Below, in pieces: positions 34,953-44,992 of a stretch of 64,000 nucleotides of DNA. Within the stretch, counting starts at the first letter, position 1, and each line of letters begins with the position of its first letter. Position numbers and translations under genes: made by a program. The notes beneath the pieces were generated by a model. The model was not told the origin of the DNA, did not search any database, and was given only the letters and a program-made list of their open reading frames with translations. This DNA is from Actinomyces sp. oral taxon 897 (lineage in GTDB: Bacteria; Actinomycetota; Actinomycetes; Actinomycetales; Actinomycetaceae), in assembly GCF_002999235.1 (NCBI RefSeq), contig NZ_CP027236.1, positions 930,001-994,000 of the forward strand, written 5' to 3'.

Positions 34953-35011
34953 CAGGCGGAGACCAGCCGGCGGGCAGGGAGCAGGTCAGCGGGCGGGGAG
35001 CGGGGCGGGCG

Positions 35012-36175
35012 TCAGCCGGTGGCGGTACCCAGGCCGCCGCGGGCCAGGACGGCGGCGACGTCAGGCGGCAGGTAGCCCGGCCCCTTGAGGACCTTGCCGT
35101 CCTGGCGGTAGACGGGACGCCCGTCGGCGCCGAGCTTGGACATGTTGGAGCGCTGCACTTCGGCCAGGACCGCGGCCAGGTCGATACCGGTCTCCAGGGC
35201 CATGCCGTAGACGACGTAGACCAGGTCGGCCAGGGCGTCGGCCGCTCCCACCGTGTCCCGGGCACCGTCGTCGGCGGCCAGGGCCCGCCGGTAGCCGGAC
35301 TCGACCTGCTCGCGGGCGGCCCCGCCGTAGACAGCGCCGACCAGCTCGGCGAACTCCTCGGCGACCAGCCCCATGCGCATATGCAGGCTCTCACGCTCCA
35401 GACTGGGGCCGTCGGTGCGCACGGGCAGGCCGTAGACGTGGTGGAAGCGGCGTACCAGGGCCTCGGGGTCGTCCCCCTCCCGCTGCCCGACGCCGTCGTG
35501 GGGCACCAGGGGGGTACGCGGGTCCTGCCCCGCCACCGGCCCGTCCCAGGGCGCCCGCGGCTGGCGGGGGTCGTCCGGCAGGAGCGTGCCGATCCAGCCG
35601 TCGTGCAACGCGCCGTCATTGGCCAGGAGGCGGCGCACGCGCCCCTCGCGCACGAAGCCGAGGGACCAGGCCACCCTCCAGGAGGCCCAGTTGGGCACAC
35701 CGTCGTGGATGTCACAACGCCACCGGAGCGCCCTGAGGGGGAGCGGGCCCCCGGGAGCCCCTGCGCCGTCGCCCCCCTCGAGGACCACATCGATGAGCGC
35801 GCGGGCGGCCCGGGTGACGGTGCCGCGCCCGCGGGCCCGTGGCGCGAGCCAGTAGCCGATCTCCCCCGTACCGCTCGGGTGGGCAGAGATCCCGATCATG
35901 CCCACCAGCACCCCGTCCTGGCCCCGGGAGCCCCCGGGCAGCTCGCGCACCGCCCAGGTGAGCTCCTCACCGCTCTCCCAGCCCGGGGCCACGACCTGCT
36001 CCACGAAGGACACCGCGGAGCCGCGCGTGTAGGGCGAGGGCACGGTGGTCCACTCCTGGATGGCCGGGTCCTGGCAGATCTCGGCGATCCTGTCCACGTC
36101 GGCGTGCGTGGGGACGCTCAGGAGGAGCTCCGGGGCCCGGGGCGCGGCAGGGACCGTGATCTCAAAGGGCTGCAT
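35012..36175 (-). CDS. GNAT acetyltransferase fused to a MazG/HisE-like NTP pyrophosphohydrolase
   Basis: 387 residues in two parts. Residues 1 to about 200 look like a RimJ/RimL-type GNAT domain (ELLLSVPTHADVDRIAEICQD, GMIGISAHPSGTGEIGYWLAP, GRGTVTRAARALIDVVL, then NWASWRVAWSLGFVREG). After a linker, residues about 235-387 form an all-alpha NTP-pyrophosphohydrolase domain: MRMGLVAEEFAELVGAVYGG with the acidic metal-binding helix, ADALADLVYVVYGMALE, then the typical C-terminal stretch NMSKLGADGRPVYRQDGKVL and GYLPPDV. Both parts occur separately elsewhere. The join is inside one open frame with no stop, so it is a real fusion. Substrates unknown; a house-cleaning or modified-nucleotide role is possible. 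Confidence 0.85.
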   Translation of the reverse strand: MQPFEITVPAAPRAPELLLSVPTHADVDRIAEICQDPAIQEWTTVPSPYTRGSAVSFVEQVVAPGWESGEELTWAVRELPGGSRGQDGVLVGMIGISAHPSGTGEIGYWLAPRARGRGTVTRAARALIDVVLEGGDGAGAPGGPLPLRALRWRCDIHDGVPNWASWRVAWSLGFVREGRVRRLLANDGALHDGWIGTLLPDDPRQPRAPWDGPVAGQDPRTPLVPHDGVGQREGDDPEALVRRFHHVYGLPVRTDGPSLERESLHMRMGLVAEEFAELVGAVYGGAAREQVESGYRRALAADDGARDTVGAADALADLVYVVYGMALETGIDLAAVLAEVQRSNMSKLGADGRPVYRQDGKVLKGPGYLPPDVAAVLARGGLGTATG

Positions 36176-36365
36176 GGGCCGGAGCCTATACCCGGCGGCC
36201 TGCTAGTGATAACGAACAGGACACCACCTCACCCGGGAGCGGGCCCGCCGCCGGAGGTACCCCGGGCGCGGGCCCGCCCCCGCCCCGGCACGCGCCCGAC
36301 CTGCGCCAGGCCGGGGCGGATCGGTCGTCTGGGCCCGCAGGCACCATCCGTGCAAGGATCACCCC

Positions 36366-37589
36366 ATGACTACCCCGACGACCAGCGTCTCCTCCTCATC
36401 ACGACATCATCACCGCACCGAGGGCGAGATCCTGGCCCTGACCCTGGCTGCGCTGAGTATCACCGCCGTGGGCGTCTACTTCGCCAGGTCGATGGTGGGT
36501 CCGGCGTTCTTCGCCCTGACCCTGGTCATTACCGTGCGTCCCCTGCACACCTGGATGGTGCGCCACCAGGTGCCCAAGCTCCTGGCAGCCACCGCCACAA
36601 TGACCCTGATCGTGGTGTTCATCCTGAGCCTGTTCGTGGCCATGGGGGTGGCGATCGCCCAGTTCGTGGACGCCCTGCCCGACTCCTCCGCCAAGTTCCA
36701 GTCCCTGTGGGACCAGGGGGTGAAGCACCTGGAGGCGATGGGTGTCAGCCAGGAGACCCTGATCGAGCAGCTCTCCAAGGTGGTGGACGCCTCCAAGGTG
36801 GCCTCGCTCGCCCAGTCGGTCCTGGAGCAGGTCAGCAACACGGGCTCAATGCTCCTGGTGCTGTTCCTGTCCATCTTCTTCCTGACCATCGACACCATGA
36901 CCATTAGCTCGCGGGCCGCGGCCCTGGCCCAGGTCAAGCCCGGGCTGTACGACTCCCTGTCGCGCTTCAGCGCCGCGGTGCGCTCCTACTGGGCGGTCTC
37001 CACGATCTTCGGGCTCATCGTGGCCGTGTTCGACACGACCGTCCTCATGCTCCTGGACGTGCCCATGGCGGTGACCTGGGGGGTGTTCTCCTTCATCACC
37101 AACTACATCCCCAACCTGGGCTTCGTCATCGGCGTCATCCCGCCCGCGGTCCTGGGCCTGGTGAACTCCGGGCCCTGGACCGCGGTGTGGGTGGTGGTGG
37201 CCTACTCCGTGCTCAACTTCGTCATCCAGAGCCTCATCCAGCCCAAGTTCACCGGCGACGCCGTGGGCCTGAACACCACCACGACGTTCCTGTCGCTCAT
37301 GCTGTGGACCATTGTCATCGGCGGCCTGGGCTCGGTCCTGGCCGTGCCCCTGACCCTGTTCGCCAAGGCCGTCCTCATTGACGCCGACCCCCGCTCGGCC
37401 TGGATCGGGATCTTCCTGACCGACGGCGACAAGGAGCTCCCCCAGCGCAGCCTCAGGTACCCGGCCGCCGCCAGGAGGGCCCGACGCCACCGGGACGCCA
37501 CGCGGACCCGCTCCGAGGGCGCCGCGCCAAAGGCGCCGGGGGACGGGGCCACCAAGCCGAGGGACGGGGCCGCCCAGGAGAAGGAGTGA
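36366..37589 (+). CDS. AI-2E family transporter (permease), copy 1
   Basis: 407-residue integral membrane protein of the AI-2E (TqsA/YdiK/PerM) family with about eight helices. Conserved stretch: FITNYIPNLGFVIGVIPPAVLGL, then IQSLIQPKFTGDAVGLNTTTTFLSLMLW. The C-terminal 60 residues are a basic, Arg/Lys/Ala-rich tail. Despite the name, members have been linked to autoinducer-2 export, Na+/H+ exchange and other functions, so the substrate stays open. Transcribed alone and ended by a strong hairpin at 37611-37644. A second, unrelated-looking copy is at 39553. Confidence 0.88.
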   Translation: MTTPTTSVSSSSRHHHRTEGEILALTLAALSITAVGVYFARSMVGPAFFALTLVITVRPLHTWMVRHQVPKLLAATATMTLIVVFILSLFVAMGVAIAQFVDALPDSSAKFQSLWDQGVKHLEAMGVSQETLIEQLSKVVDASKVASLAQSVLEQVSNTGSMLLVLFLSIFFLTIDTMTISSRAAALAQVKPGLYDSLSRFSAAVRSYWAVSTIFGLIVAVFDTTVLMLLDVPMAVTWGVFSFITNYIPNLGFVIGVIPPAVLGLVNSGPWTAVWVVVAYSVLNFVIQSLIQPKFTGDAVGLNTTTTFLSLMLWTIVIGGLGSVLAVPLTLFAKAVLIDADPRSAWIGIFLTDGDKELPQRSLRYPAAARRARRHRDATRTRSEGAAPKAPGDGATKPRDGAAQEKE

Positions 37590-37610
37590 GGCCCTGGCAG
37601 GGCGTACACG

Positions 37611-37644
37611 CAGGGGTCCCGAGGCCAAAGCCCCGGGACCCCTG
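37611..37644. terminator. Bidirectional hairpin terminator between AI-2E gene and tRNA-Leu
   Basis: Perfect 11-bp arms (CAGGGGTCCCG and its complement) with a 12-base loop lie 22 bp after the permease stop and 6 bp beyond the tRNA 3' end on the other strand, serving both convergent transcripts. Confidence 0.8.
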
Positions 37645-37649
37645 ATCCG

Positions 37650-37737
37650 TGTCCGAGGGGGGACTTGAACCCCCACGCCCGTTTAATAAGGCACTAGCAC
37701 CTCAAGCTAGCGCGTCTACCTATTCCGCCACTCGGAC
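37650..37737 (-). tRNA. tRNA-Leu (anticodon GAG)
   Basis: 88-base class II tRNA. Acceptor GTCCGAG/CTCGGAC, anticodon stem CTAGC/GCTAG around TTGAGGT (anticodon GAG), a long variable arm of about 19 bases containing GCC/GGC, T-arm GGGGG-TTCAAGT-CCCCC, and discriminator A. CCA is not encoded. Confidence 0.95.
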
Positions 37738-37848
37738 CTGATGACGAAGCCGTCCGCCGGGGACCCCCGGCGGGGACGCAGAGAAAGTTAGCACGCCCTC
37801 CGGCGGTGGGACCAAATCATGCCGGGGTGCAACAGGTCACACCTGTTG

Positions 37849-38730
37849 TCAGAGCTGCTCGACGGTGTAGCGCACCCCCACCGACCAGCTCTCGCCGGGC
37901 GCCAGCGTGCGCGCGTGGGAGCGTACCGAGGCCGTCTCCACGCAGACCATGGAGGCGAACTCGTCGTCGGCCATGTCCGCCAGGTCGCGGGCCAGGTCCG
38001 CCCACGGGTTCCACACCACCACGTTGGTCGCCCCCTGGGGCCGGCTGACCACGCGCCGCCCCAGCGCGGGGTCGCTCACCGCCACCGGGCCCTGGCACTG
38101 GTAGACCCGGTCCACCGGGCCGTTGACCGTCAGCGGGCCGTCGCCCTGGGTGCGCCAGGCGAACCCGTCCAGGGCGTCCTCGTAGCGCGCCCCCTCCAGA
38201 CCTGTGATCTCCACCCCGGTCACGTCCCCCACGCGCAGGTAGGTGTGGATCGCCATCTCGGTCAGGACGGGCTCGGCCCCCGTGCCGCGCAGGGACAGGG
38301 ACAGGCTGAGGGCCTCGCCCACGCAGACCTCGTAGCGGGCGGCCACGCCGTCGTGCTCGGTCTCCAGGCGGGCGACCACGCCGTCACCATGGGGCTCGAC
38401 CTCGCGCAGGACCCAGTCGACGTGACGCCCCCAGCCGTGCTTGGGGCTGTCCGTGCCCCGGGGGCCGAGGCCGAACCAGGGCAGGCACAGGGGCACGCCG
38501 CCGCGCACGCTGGCCACGCCGTCGTACACGGCCTGCCGGGAGGTGAAGAGCACCTCGGAGCCGGCACGCGGGACCCAGCTGGTGAGCTGGGCGCCGTGGA
38601 GGTAGATCTCCGCCCGGCCGGCCGGGGCGTCGACCAGGAGACGGGGCTGCCCGCCCCGGCCGGGGGTCAGGGCGGTGAAACGGGGCAGGTGCGGGGCGGC
38701 GTCGGCGCGGCCCGGAGCGGGAAGACTCAC
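37849..38730 (-). CDS. D-hexose-6-phosphate mutarotase (aldose 1-epimerase family)
   Basis: 293-residue galactose-mutarotase-fold protein of the YeaD group, interconverting anomers of glucose-6-phosphate-like sugars. Seen: EIYLHGAQLTSWVPR, RGGVPLCLPWFG, the catalytic His in SPKHGWGR (about residue 98), a second conserved His in EMAIHTYLRVGD, the catalytic Glu in FASMVCVET, and NVVVWNPW. Length is normal for YeaD-type proteins. The start is ATG or GTG near 38730, about 110 bp from the divergent HAD gene. Would channel sugar phosphates into glycolysis alongside pyk. Confidence 0.92.
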   Translation of the reverse strand: MSLPAPGRADAAPHLPRFTALTPGRGGQPRLLVDAPAGRAEIYLHGAQLTSWVPRAGSEVLFTSRQAVYDGVASVRGGVPLCLPWFGLGPRGTDSPKHGWGRHVDWVLREVEPHGDGVVARLETEHDGVAARYEVCVGEALSLSLSLRGTGAEPVLTEMAIHTYLRVGDVTGVEITGLEGARYEDALDGFAWRTQGDGPLTVNGPVDRVYQCQGPVAVSDPALGRRVVSRPQGATNVVVWNPWADLARDLADMADDEFASMVCVETASVRSHARTLAPGESWSVGVRYTVEQL

Positions 38731-38841
38731 GGGCCCAGCCTAGCGCGTCGCCGCCAGCTGCCGCGAGTAGTCTGGGAGGCGTTCTCAAGGGCGTGGGCCG
38801 TGTCCTGGCCCGCGCCCTGTCCGCCCACCAGCGAGGTTCCG

Positions 38842-39522
38842 ATGCCACAGCCCTCCACCACGATCCCCCGCCCGCCGGACGCGGTGCTCCTGGACCTGGA
38901 CGGCACGATCACAGACTCCGCCCCGGTCATCCTGGACGCCCTGGAGGTCACCCTGAGCGAGCTGGGCCTGCCGGTCCCCTCCCGCCAGGACCTCATGGCC
39001 TACGTCGGCCCGCCCCTGGTGGACGGCTTCCAGGCCAACGCGGGGCTCACCGGCCAGGAGCTCGCCGGGGCGGTGTCCACCTACCGGCGCCACTACCGCG
39101 AGCGCATGTGCGAGGCGCCCCTGTACTCGGGCGTGCCCGAGGTGCTGGCGGCCCTGGCCACGGCCGGGATCCCGGTGTCCCTGGCCACATCCAAGCGCGA
39201 GGTGCTGGCCGCGCAGATCCTCCGGCACTGGGACCTGGACACCTTCTTCACCGTCATCGCCGGGGCCGACGCGGCCGACAGGCACGGCGGCAAGGCCGAG
39301 GTCATCGGCGACGCCCTGGCCCGCCTGGCCCTGGCCGGCGTGCGCAGCCAGAACGTGGTCCACGTGGGTGACCGCGGACACGACGTCCGGGGGGCCCGTG
39401 AGGCGGGGATCCTCAGCATCGGCGTCCTGTGGGGCTACGGGGACGCCGAGGAGCTGGCCGGGGCCACCGCGCTGGCCGCCTCCCCCGCCGACCTCGCCAC
39501 CCTGCTCGGGCTGAGCCTCTGA
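38842..39522 (+). CDS. HAD-superfamily phosphatase (phosphoglycolate phosphatase/Gph type)
   Basis: 226-residue haloacid dehalogenase-type hydrolase. Motif I is VLLDLDGTITDS with the nucleophile D18 and D20, motif II is VSLATSKRE, motif III Lys lies in HGGKAEVI, and motif IV is VVHVGDRGHDVRGAR. A helical cap (about residues 28-90; LGLPVPSRQDLMAYVGPPLVDGF) places it in subclass I with phosphoglycolate phosphatase and pyrophosphatase PpaX. True substrate is not certain. The open frame continues upstream far beyond this start; the ATG was chosen by family similarity. The AI-2E gene follows 30 bp downstream, so the two are likely co-transcribed. Confidence 0.88.
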   Translation: MPQPSTTIPRPPDAVLLDLDGTITDSAPVILDALEVTLSELGLPVPSRQDLMAYVGPPLVDGFQANAGLTGQELAGAVSTYRRHYRERMCEAPLYSGVPEVLAALATAGIPVSLATSKREVLAAQILRHWDLDTFFTVIAGADAADRHGGKAEVIGDALARLALAGVRSQNVVHVGDRGHDVRGAREAGILSIGVLWGYGDAEELAGATALAASPADLATLLGLSL

Positions 39523-39552
39523 CCGTCCCCGACCCACCCGCAAGGACCACGC

Positions 39553-40980
39553 ATGCCTGAGCCGACTAGCTCCCCCGACCCGGCGTCGGACACCCCCACC
39601 ACCTCCGGCCCTACCCAGCCCCACGGGGCCGACCGCGCGCCGGGCGCCGCCCCGCCGCGACGGCGCGCCAGGGGCCTGCTGGGGGACCTGGCCCGCCTGT
39701 GGCGTCGGGGGCACAACGTCCTGGACGCCACCATCGAGCGCAACGAGCAGGCCCGTCTGCACGCCCGCGAGGTGGGCCTGAGCCTGGAGGAGACCGGGAC
39801 CCGCGCCCCTGCCCCCGCCGCCGAGGTGGCGCCGCCCGCGGCCCCGACCCTGCCCGCGGTGGTGCGCACCCGCTCGACGACCATGGACTCCCTGCCCTCC
39901 TGGCTGGTGCGCGGGGGCCTGGGGTCCTGGCTGCTGCTGGGGATCGGGATCATTATCTCCCTGGTCTTCTTCCTGACCAGCAAGGTCGTCCCGGTCTTCA
40001 TCGGCATGTTCCTGGCCCTGATCATCACCTCGATCCTCCAGCCGCTGGTGAACCTCTTCGCCCGGGTCATGCCCCGCTTCCCGGCGACCTTCCTGGCGCT
40101 GCTGACGGCCCTGGGCGTGGTCGCGGGACTGGTGACCTACGTGGTGACCTCGGTGACGAACCAGTGGAGCACGCTGGCCGTCCGCTTCACCGACGGCATC
40201 CACACCATTATGGACTTCCTGGAGCACGGCCCCCTGCCGGTCCACATCACCCAGGCCGAGATCATGCGCGAGATCGACGACCTCATGACCAAGGGCCAGG
40301 ACTACGTCACGCAGAACGCCCCCACGCTGGCCGGCGAGGTGCTCTCCAACGCCGGCACCCTGGTGGAGGTGTTCACGGTCCTGGCCCTGGCGCTGTTCGT
40401 GACTATCTTCTTCCTGGCCTCCGGGGGCAAGATGTGGCGCTGGTTCCTCAACGAGCTGCCCGCCCGCTACCGTCAGAGGGTCCACCGCGCCGCGGGCGCC
40501 GGGTGGTACACGTTCGCCGGCTACGCCCGCGGCACGGTCATCGTGGCCCTCACCGACGCCGTCATGGCGGGGGTATTCCTCCAGGTCGTGGGCATCCCCC
40601 TGGCCGCCCCCCTGGCCGTGCTGGTCTTTATCGGCGCGTTCATCCCCATTATCGGCGCCCCCGGCGCCATGGTCATCGCCATGATCGTGGCCCTGGCCTC
40701 CAAGGGCGTGGTCACCATGATCGTGGTGGGCGTGGGCGTGGCGGCGATCGGGCAGATCGAGGGCCACATCCTCCAGCCCCTCATTATGGGCAAGCAGGTC
40801 TCCATACACCCCGTGGTCGTCATTGTCGCGGTGGCCCTGGGCACCTTCTCGGCCGGGCTGCTGGGCGCGATCGTGGCGGTTCCGCTGGTGAGCGTGCTGT
40901 GGTCGGTCTACTCCGAGCTCCACGTGCGCGACACCCCGGTCGTGGGCGAGCTGCCCGCCTACGTGGCCGACAGAGGATGA
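39553..40980 (+). CDS. AI-2E family transporter (permease), copy 2
   Basis: 475-residue AI-2E family membrane protein. Layout: a hydrophilic N-terminus of about 120 residues (Pro/Arg/Ala-rich), then about eight helices with FIGAFIPIIGAPGAMVIAMI and a conserved IEGHILQPLIMGKQVSIHPVVVI block near the C-terminus. Overall order of helices matches copy 1 at 36366, but sequence similarity is modest, so it is a diverged paralogue rather than a recent duplicate. The C-terminus is short, unlike the basic tail of copy 1. It follows the HAD phosphatase by 30 bp and precedes the PAP2 gene by 110 bp. Confidence 0.88.
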   Translation: MPEPTSSPDPASDTPTTSGPTQPHGADRAPGAAPPRRRARGLLGDLARLWRRGHNVLDATIERNEQARLHAREVGLSLEETGTRAPAPAAEVAPPAAPTLPAVVRTRSTTMDSLPSWLVRGGLGSWLLLGIGIIISLVFFLTSKVVPVFIGMFLALIITSILQPLVNLFARVMPRFPATFLALLTALGVVAGLVTYVVTSVTNQWSTLAVRFTDGIHTIMDFLEHGPLPVHITQAEIMREIDDLMTKGQDYVTQNAPTLAGEVLSNAGTLVEVFTVLALALFVTIFFLASGGKMWRWFLNELPARYRQRVHRAAGAGWYTFAGYARGTVIVALTDAVMAGVFLQVVGIPLAAPLAVLVFIGAFIPIIGAPGAMVIAMIVALASKGVVTMIVVGVGVAAIGQIEGHILQPLIMGKQVSIHPVVVIVAVALGTFSAGLLGAIVAVPLVSVLWSVYSELHVRDTPVVGELPAYVADRG

Positions 40981-41090
40981 CCCCGCCACCGGGAGGGGAC
41001 CGGCCGGGAGGGGACCGGTCCACCAGGCTCACAGACAGCTCTCAGGCTCTGAGGAGGCGCGGGAGAGGTTCACCACCTAGCCTGCCGGGC

Positions 41091-41927
41091 ATGACAGCCC
41101 CGACGACGCCTACCGGCTCGGTCCACGCCCCTCAGGACGCCGTTCCTGACGAGGCCTGGCAGCACCGGGCGTCACCCAGGCGCCACCACACGCTGGCCCA
41201 CCACGCCGGCGCCCTGCCGGGCAGGGCGCCGCTGCTGACCGGGGCGGCGCTGGCCGTCATCGTCTTCTGCGTCCTGGCGCTGGGGGTGGTCACGGGCACG
41301 GGCCTGACGAACCTGGATCCGACCGTGACCGGCTGGGCGGTCCACGCCCGCACCCGCCCCGTCAGCGCGGTGGCCACCTTCCTGTCGACCATGGCGAGCA
41401 CCCCGGGGCTGACGGCCCTGACGGTCCTGACGGCCCTCCTGCTGGCCTGGCGGGGCTACCGGCAGCACGCGGGGGTGCTCCTGGTGGCCATGATCGGCTC
41501 CTCCACGCTCACGGTGCTGGTCAAGGACGCCTGGGAGCGCGGCCGTCCCAGCACCACCCTGCTCCTGGGCAAGCCGGCCTCCAGCTTCTCCTTCCCCTCG
41601 GGGCACTCACTGAACTCCACGGTCTTCCTGGGCGTCCTGGCCGGCTTCGTCCTGGTCTCCGGGGCCTGCCAGGCGTACAAGTCCGTGGCCCTGGGTACCG
41701 CCCTCCTCGTGGCGGCCGGGGTGGGGCTGTCCCGCGTCTACCTGGGCTACCACTGGATGACCGACGTCCTGGCGGGGTGGTCCCTGGGCCTGGCCTGGAC
41801 CTTCGCCATGGTGCTGGTGCTGGAGGGTGTGGTCAGGTGGCAGCAGCGGCGTGCCCCGGCCCTGCCACCGGCACGCGGTCAGGGCGTGGCGGCCACGGCG
41901 CCCGCCGAGACAGCGTACTGGAGCTAG
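41091..41927 (+). CDS. PAP2-family membrane phosphatase
   Basis: 278-residue integral membrane phosphatase of the PAP2/undecaprenyl-pyrophosphate-phosphatase type. All three active-site motifs are seen: KDAWERGRP (K-x6-R-P), FPSGHSLNS (PSGH) and SRVYLGYHWMTDV (S-R-x5-H-x3-D). Six membrane segments are visible. The N-terminal 45 residues are hydrophilic and the C-terminal 40 are Ala/Pro/Arg-rich. The usual roles are lipid phosphate or undecaprenyl pyrophosphate dephosphorylation; the exact substrate is not visible. ATG at 41091; upstream sequence holds a duplicated CCGGGAGGGGACCGG. It ends just before the two tRNAs on the other strand. Confidence 0.92.
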   Translation: MTAPTTPTGSVHAPQDAVPDEAWQHRASPRRHHTLAHHAGALPGRAPLLTGAALAVIVFCVLALGVVTGTGLTNLDPTVTGWAVHARTRPVSAVATFLSTMASTPGLTALTVLTALLLAWRGYRQHAGVLLVAMIGSSTLTVLVKDAWERGRPSTTLLLGKPASSFSFPSGHSLNSTVFLGVLAGFVLVSGACQAYKSVALGTALLVAAGVGLSRVYLGYHWMTDVLAGWSLGLAWTFAMVLVLEGVVRWQQRRAPALPPARGQGVAATAPAETAYWS

Positions 41928-41961
41928 CAGCGCAGCGGGAGCAGGAAGGCCCGGGGGCCGG

Positions 41962-42036
41962 TGGTGGGCGATACTGGGATCGAACCAGTGACCTCTTCCG
42001 TGTCAGGGAAGCGCGCTACCGCTGCGCCAATCGCCC
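41962..42036 (-). tRNA. tRNA-Val (anticodon GAC)
   Basis: 75 bases including an encoded CCA end. Acceptor GGGCGAT/ATCGCCC, anticodon stem CTTCC/GGAAG around CTGACAC (anticodon GAC), T-arm CTGG/CCAG around TTCGATC, discriminator A followed by CCA. One base separates it from tRNA-Gly upstream, so both come from one transcript. Confidence 0.96.
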
Positions 42037-42037
42037 G

Positions 42038-42110
42038 AGCGGATGACGGGACTCGAACCCGCGACCCTCACCTTGGCAAGGTGATGCTCTACCAACTGAG
42101 CCACATCCGC
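42038..42110 (-). tRNA. tRNA-Gly (anticodon GCC)
   Basis: 73 bases. Acceptor GCGGATG/CATCCGC, anticodon stem TCACC/GGTGA around TTGCCAA (anticodon GCC), T-arm GCGGG-TTCGAGT-CCCGT, discriminator U. CCA not encoded, unlike the adjacent tRNA-Val. Confidence 0.96.
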
Positions 42111-42149
42111 GTTACCACGCAGCCCTGCTGCCAGGACGGCGCGGGAAGA

Positions 42150-42179
42150 AAGGTAGCAGAGCGCCCGCCCGAGCCGCAA
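42150..42179 (-). promoter_or_regulatory. Putative promoter of the tRNA-Gly/tRNA-Val operon
   Basis: On the reverse strand TTGCGG (42179-42174) and TACCTT (42155-42150) are 18 bp apart, giving a start about 35 bases before tRNA-Gly. This -35/-10 pairing is typical of strong actinobacterial stable-RNA promoters. Confidence 0.55.
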
Positions 42180-42253
42180 ACAACCACACTATGACCTGGC
42201 TCATACACATGTCTTTCCGGGAAGTTGACCGTGTGTCATGGCACAGTTGGAGC

Positions 42254-44988
<2,735 letters not shown>

Positions 44989-44992
<4 letters not shown>

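Noticed and set aside
33782..36907. A 1041-codon open frame on the + strand
   Set aside because: It lies opposite the DHA2 and GNAT-fusion genes and reads as low-complexity Gly/Asp/His sequence, a typical shadow in GC-rich DNA.
38785..40989. A 734-codon open frame opposite HAD and AI-2E genes
   Set aside because: Composition is His/Gly/Asp/Gln-rich without motifs, while the opposite strand has well recognised proteins.
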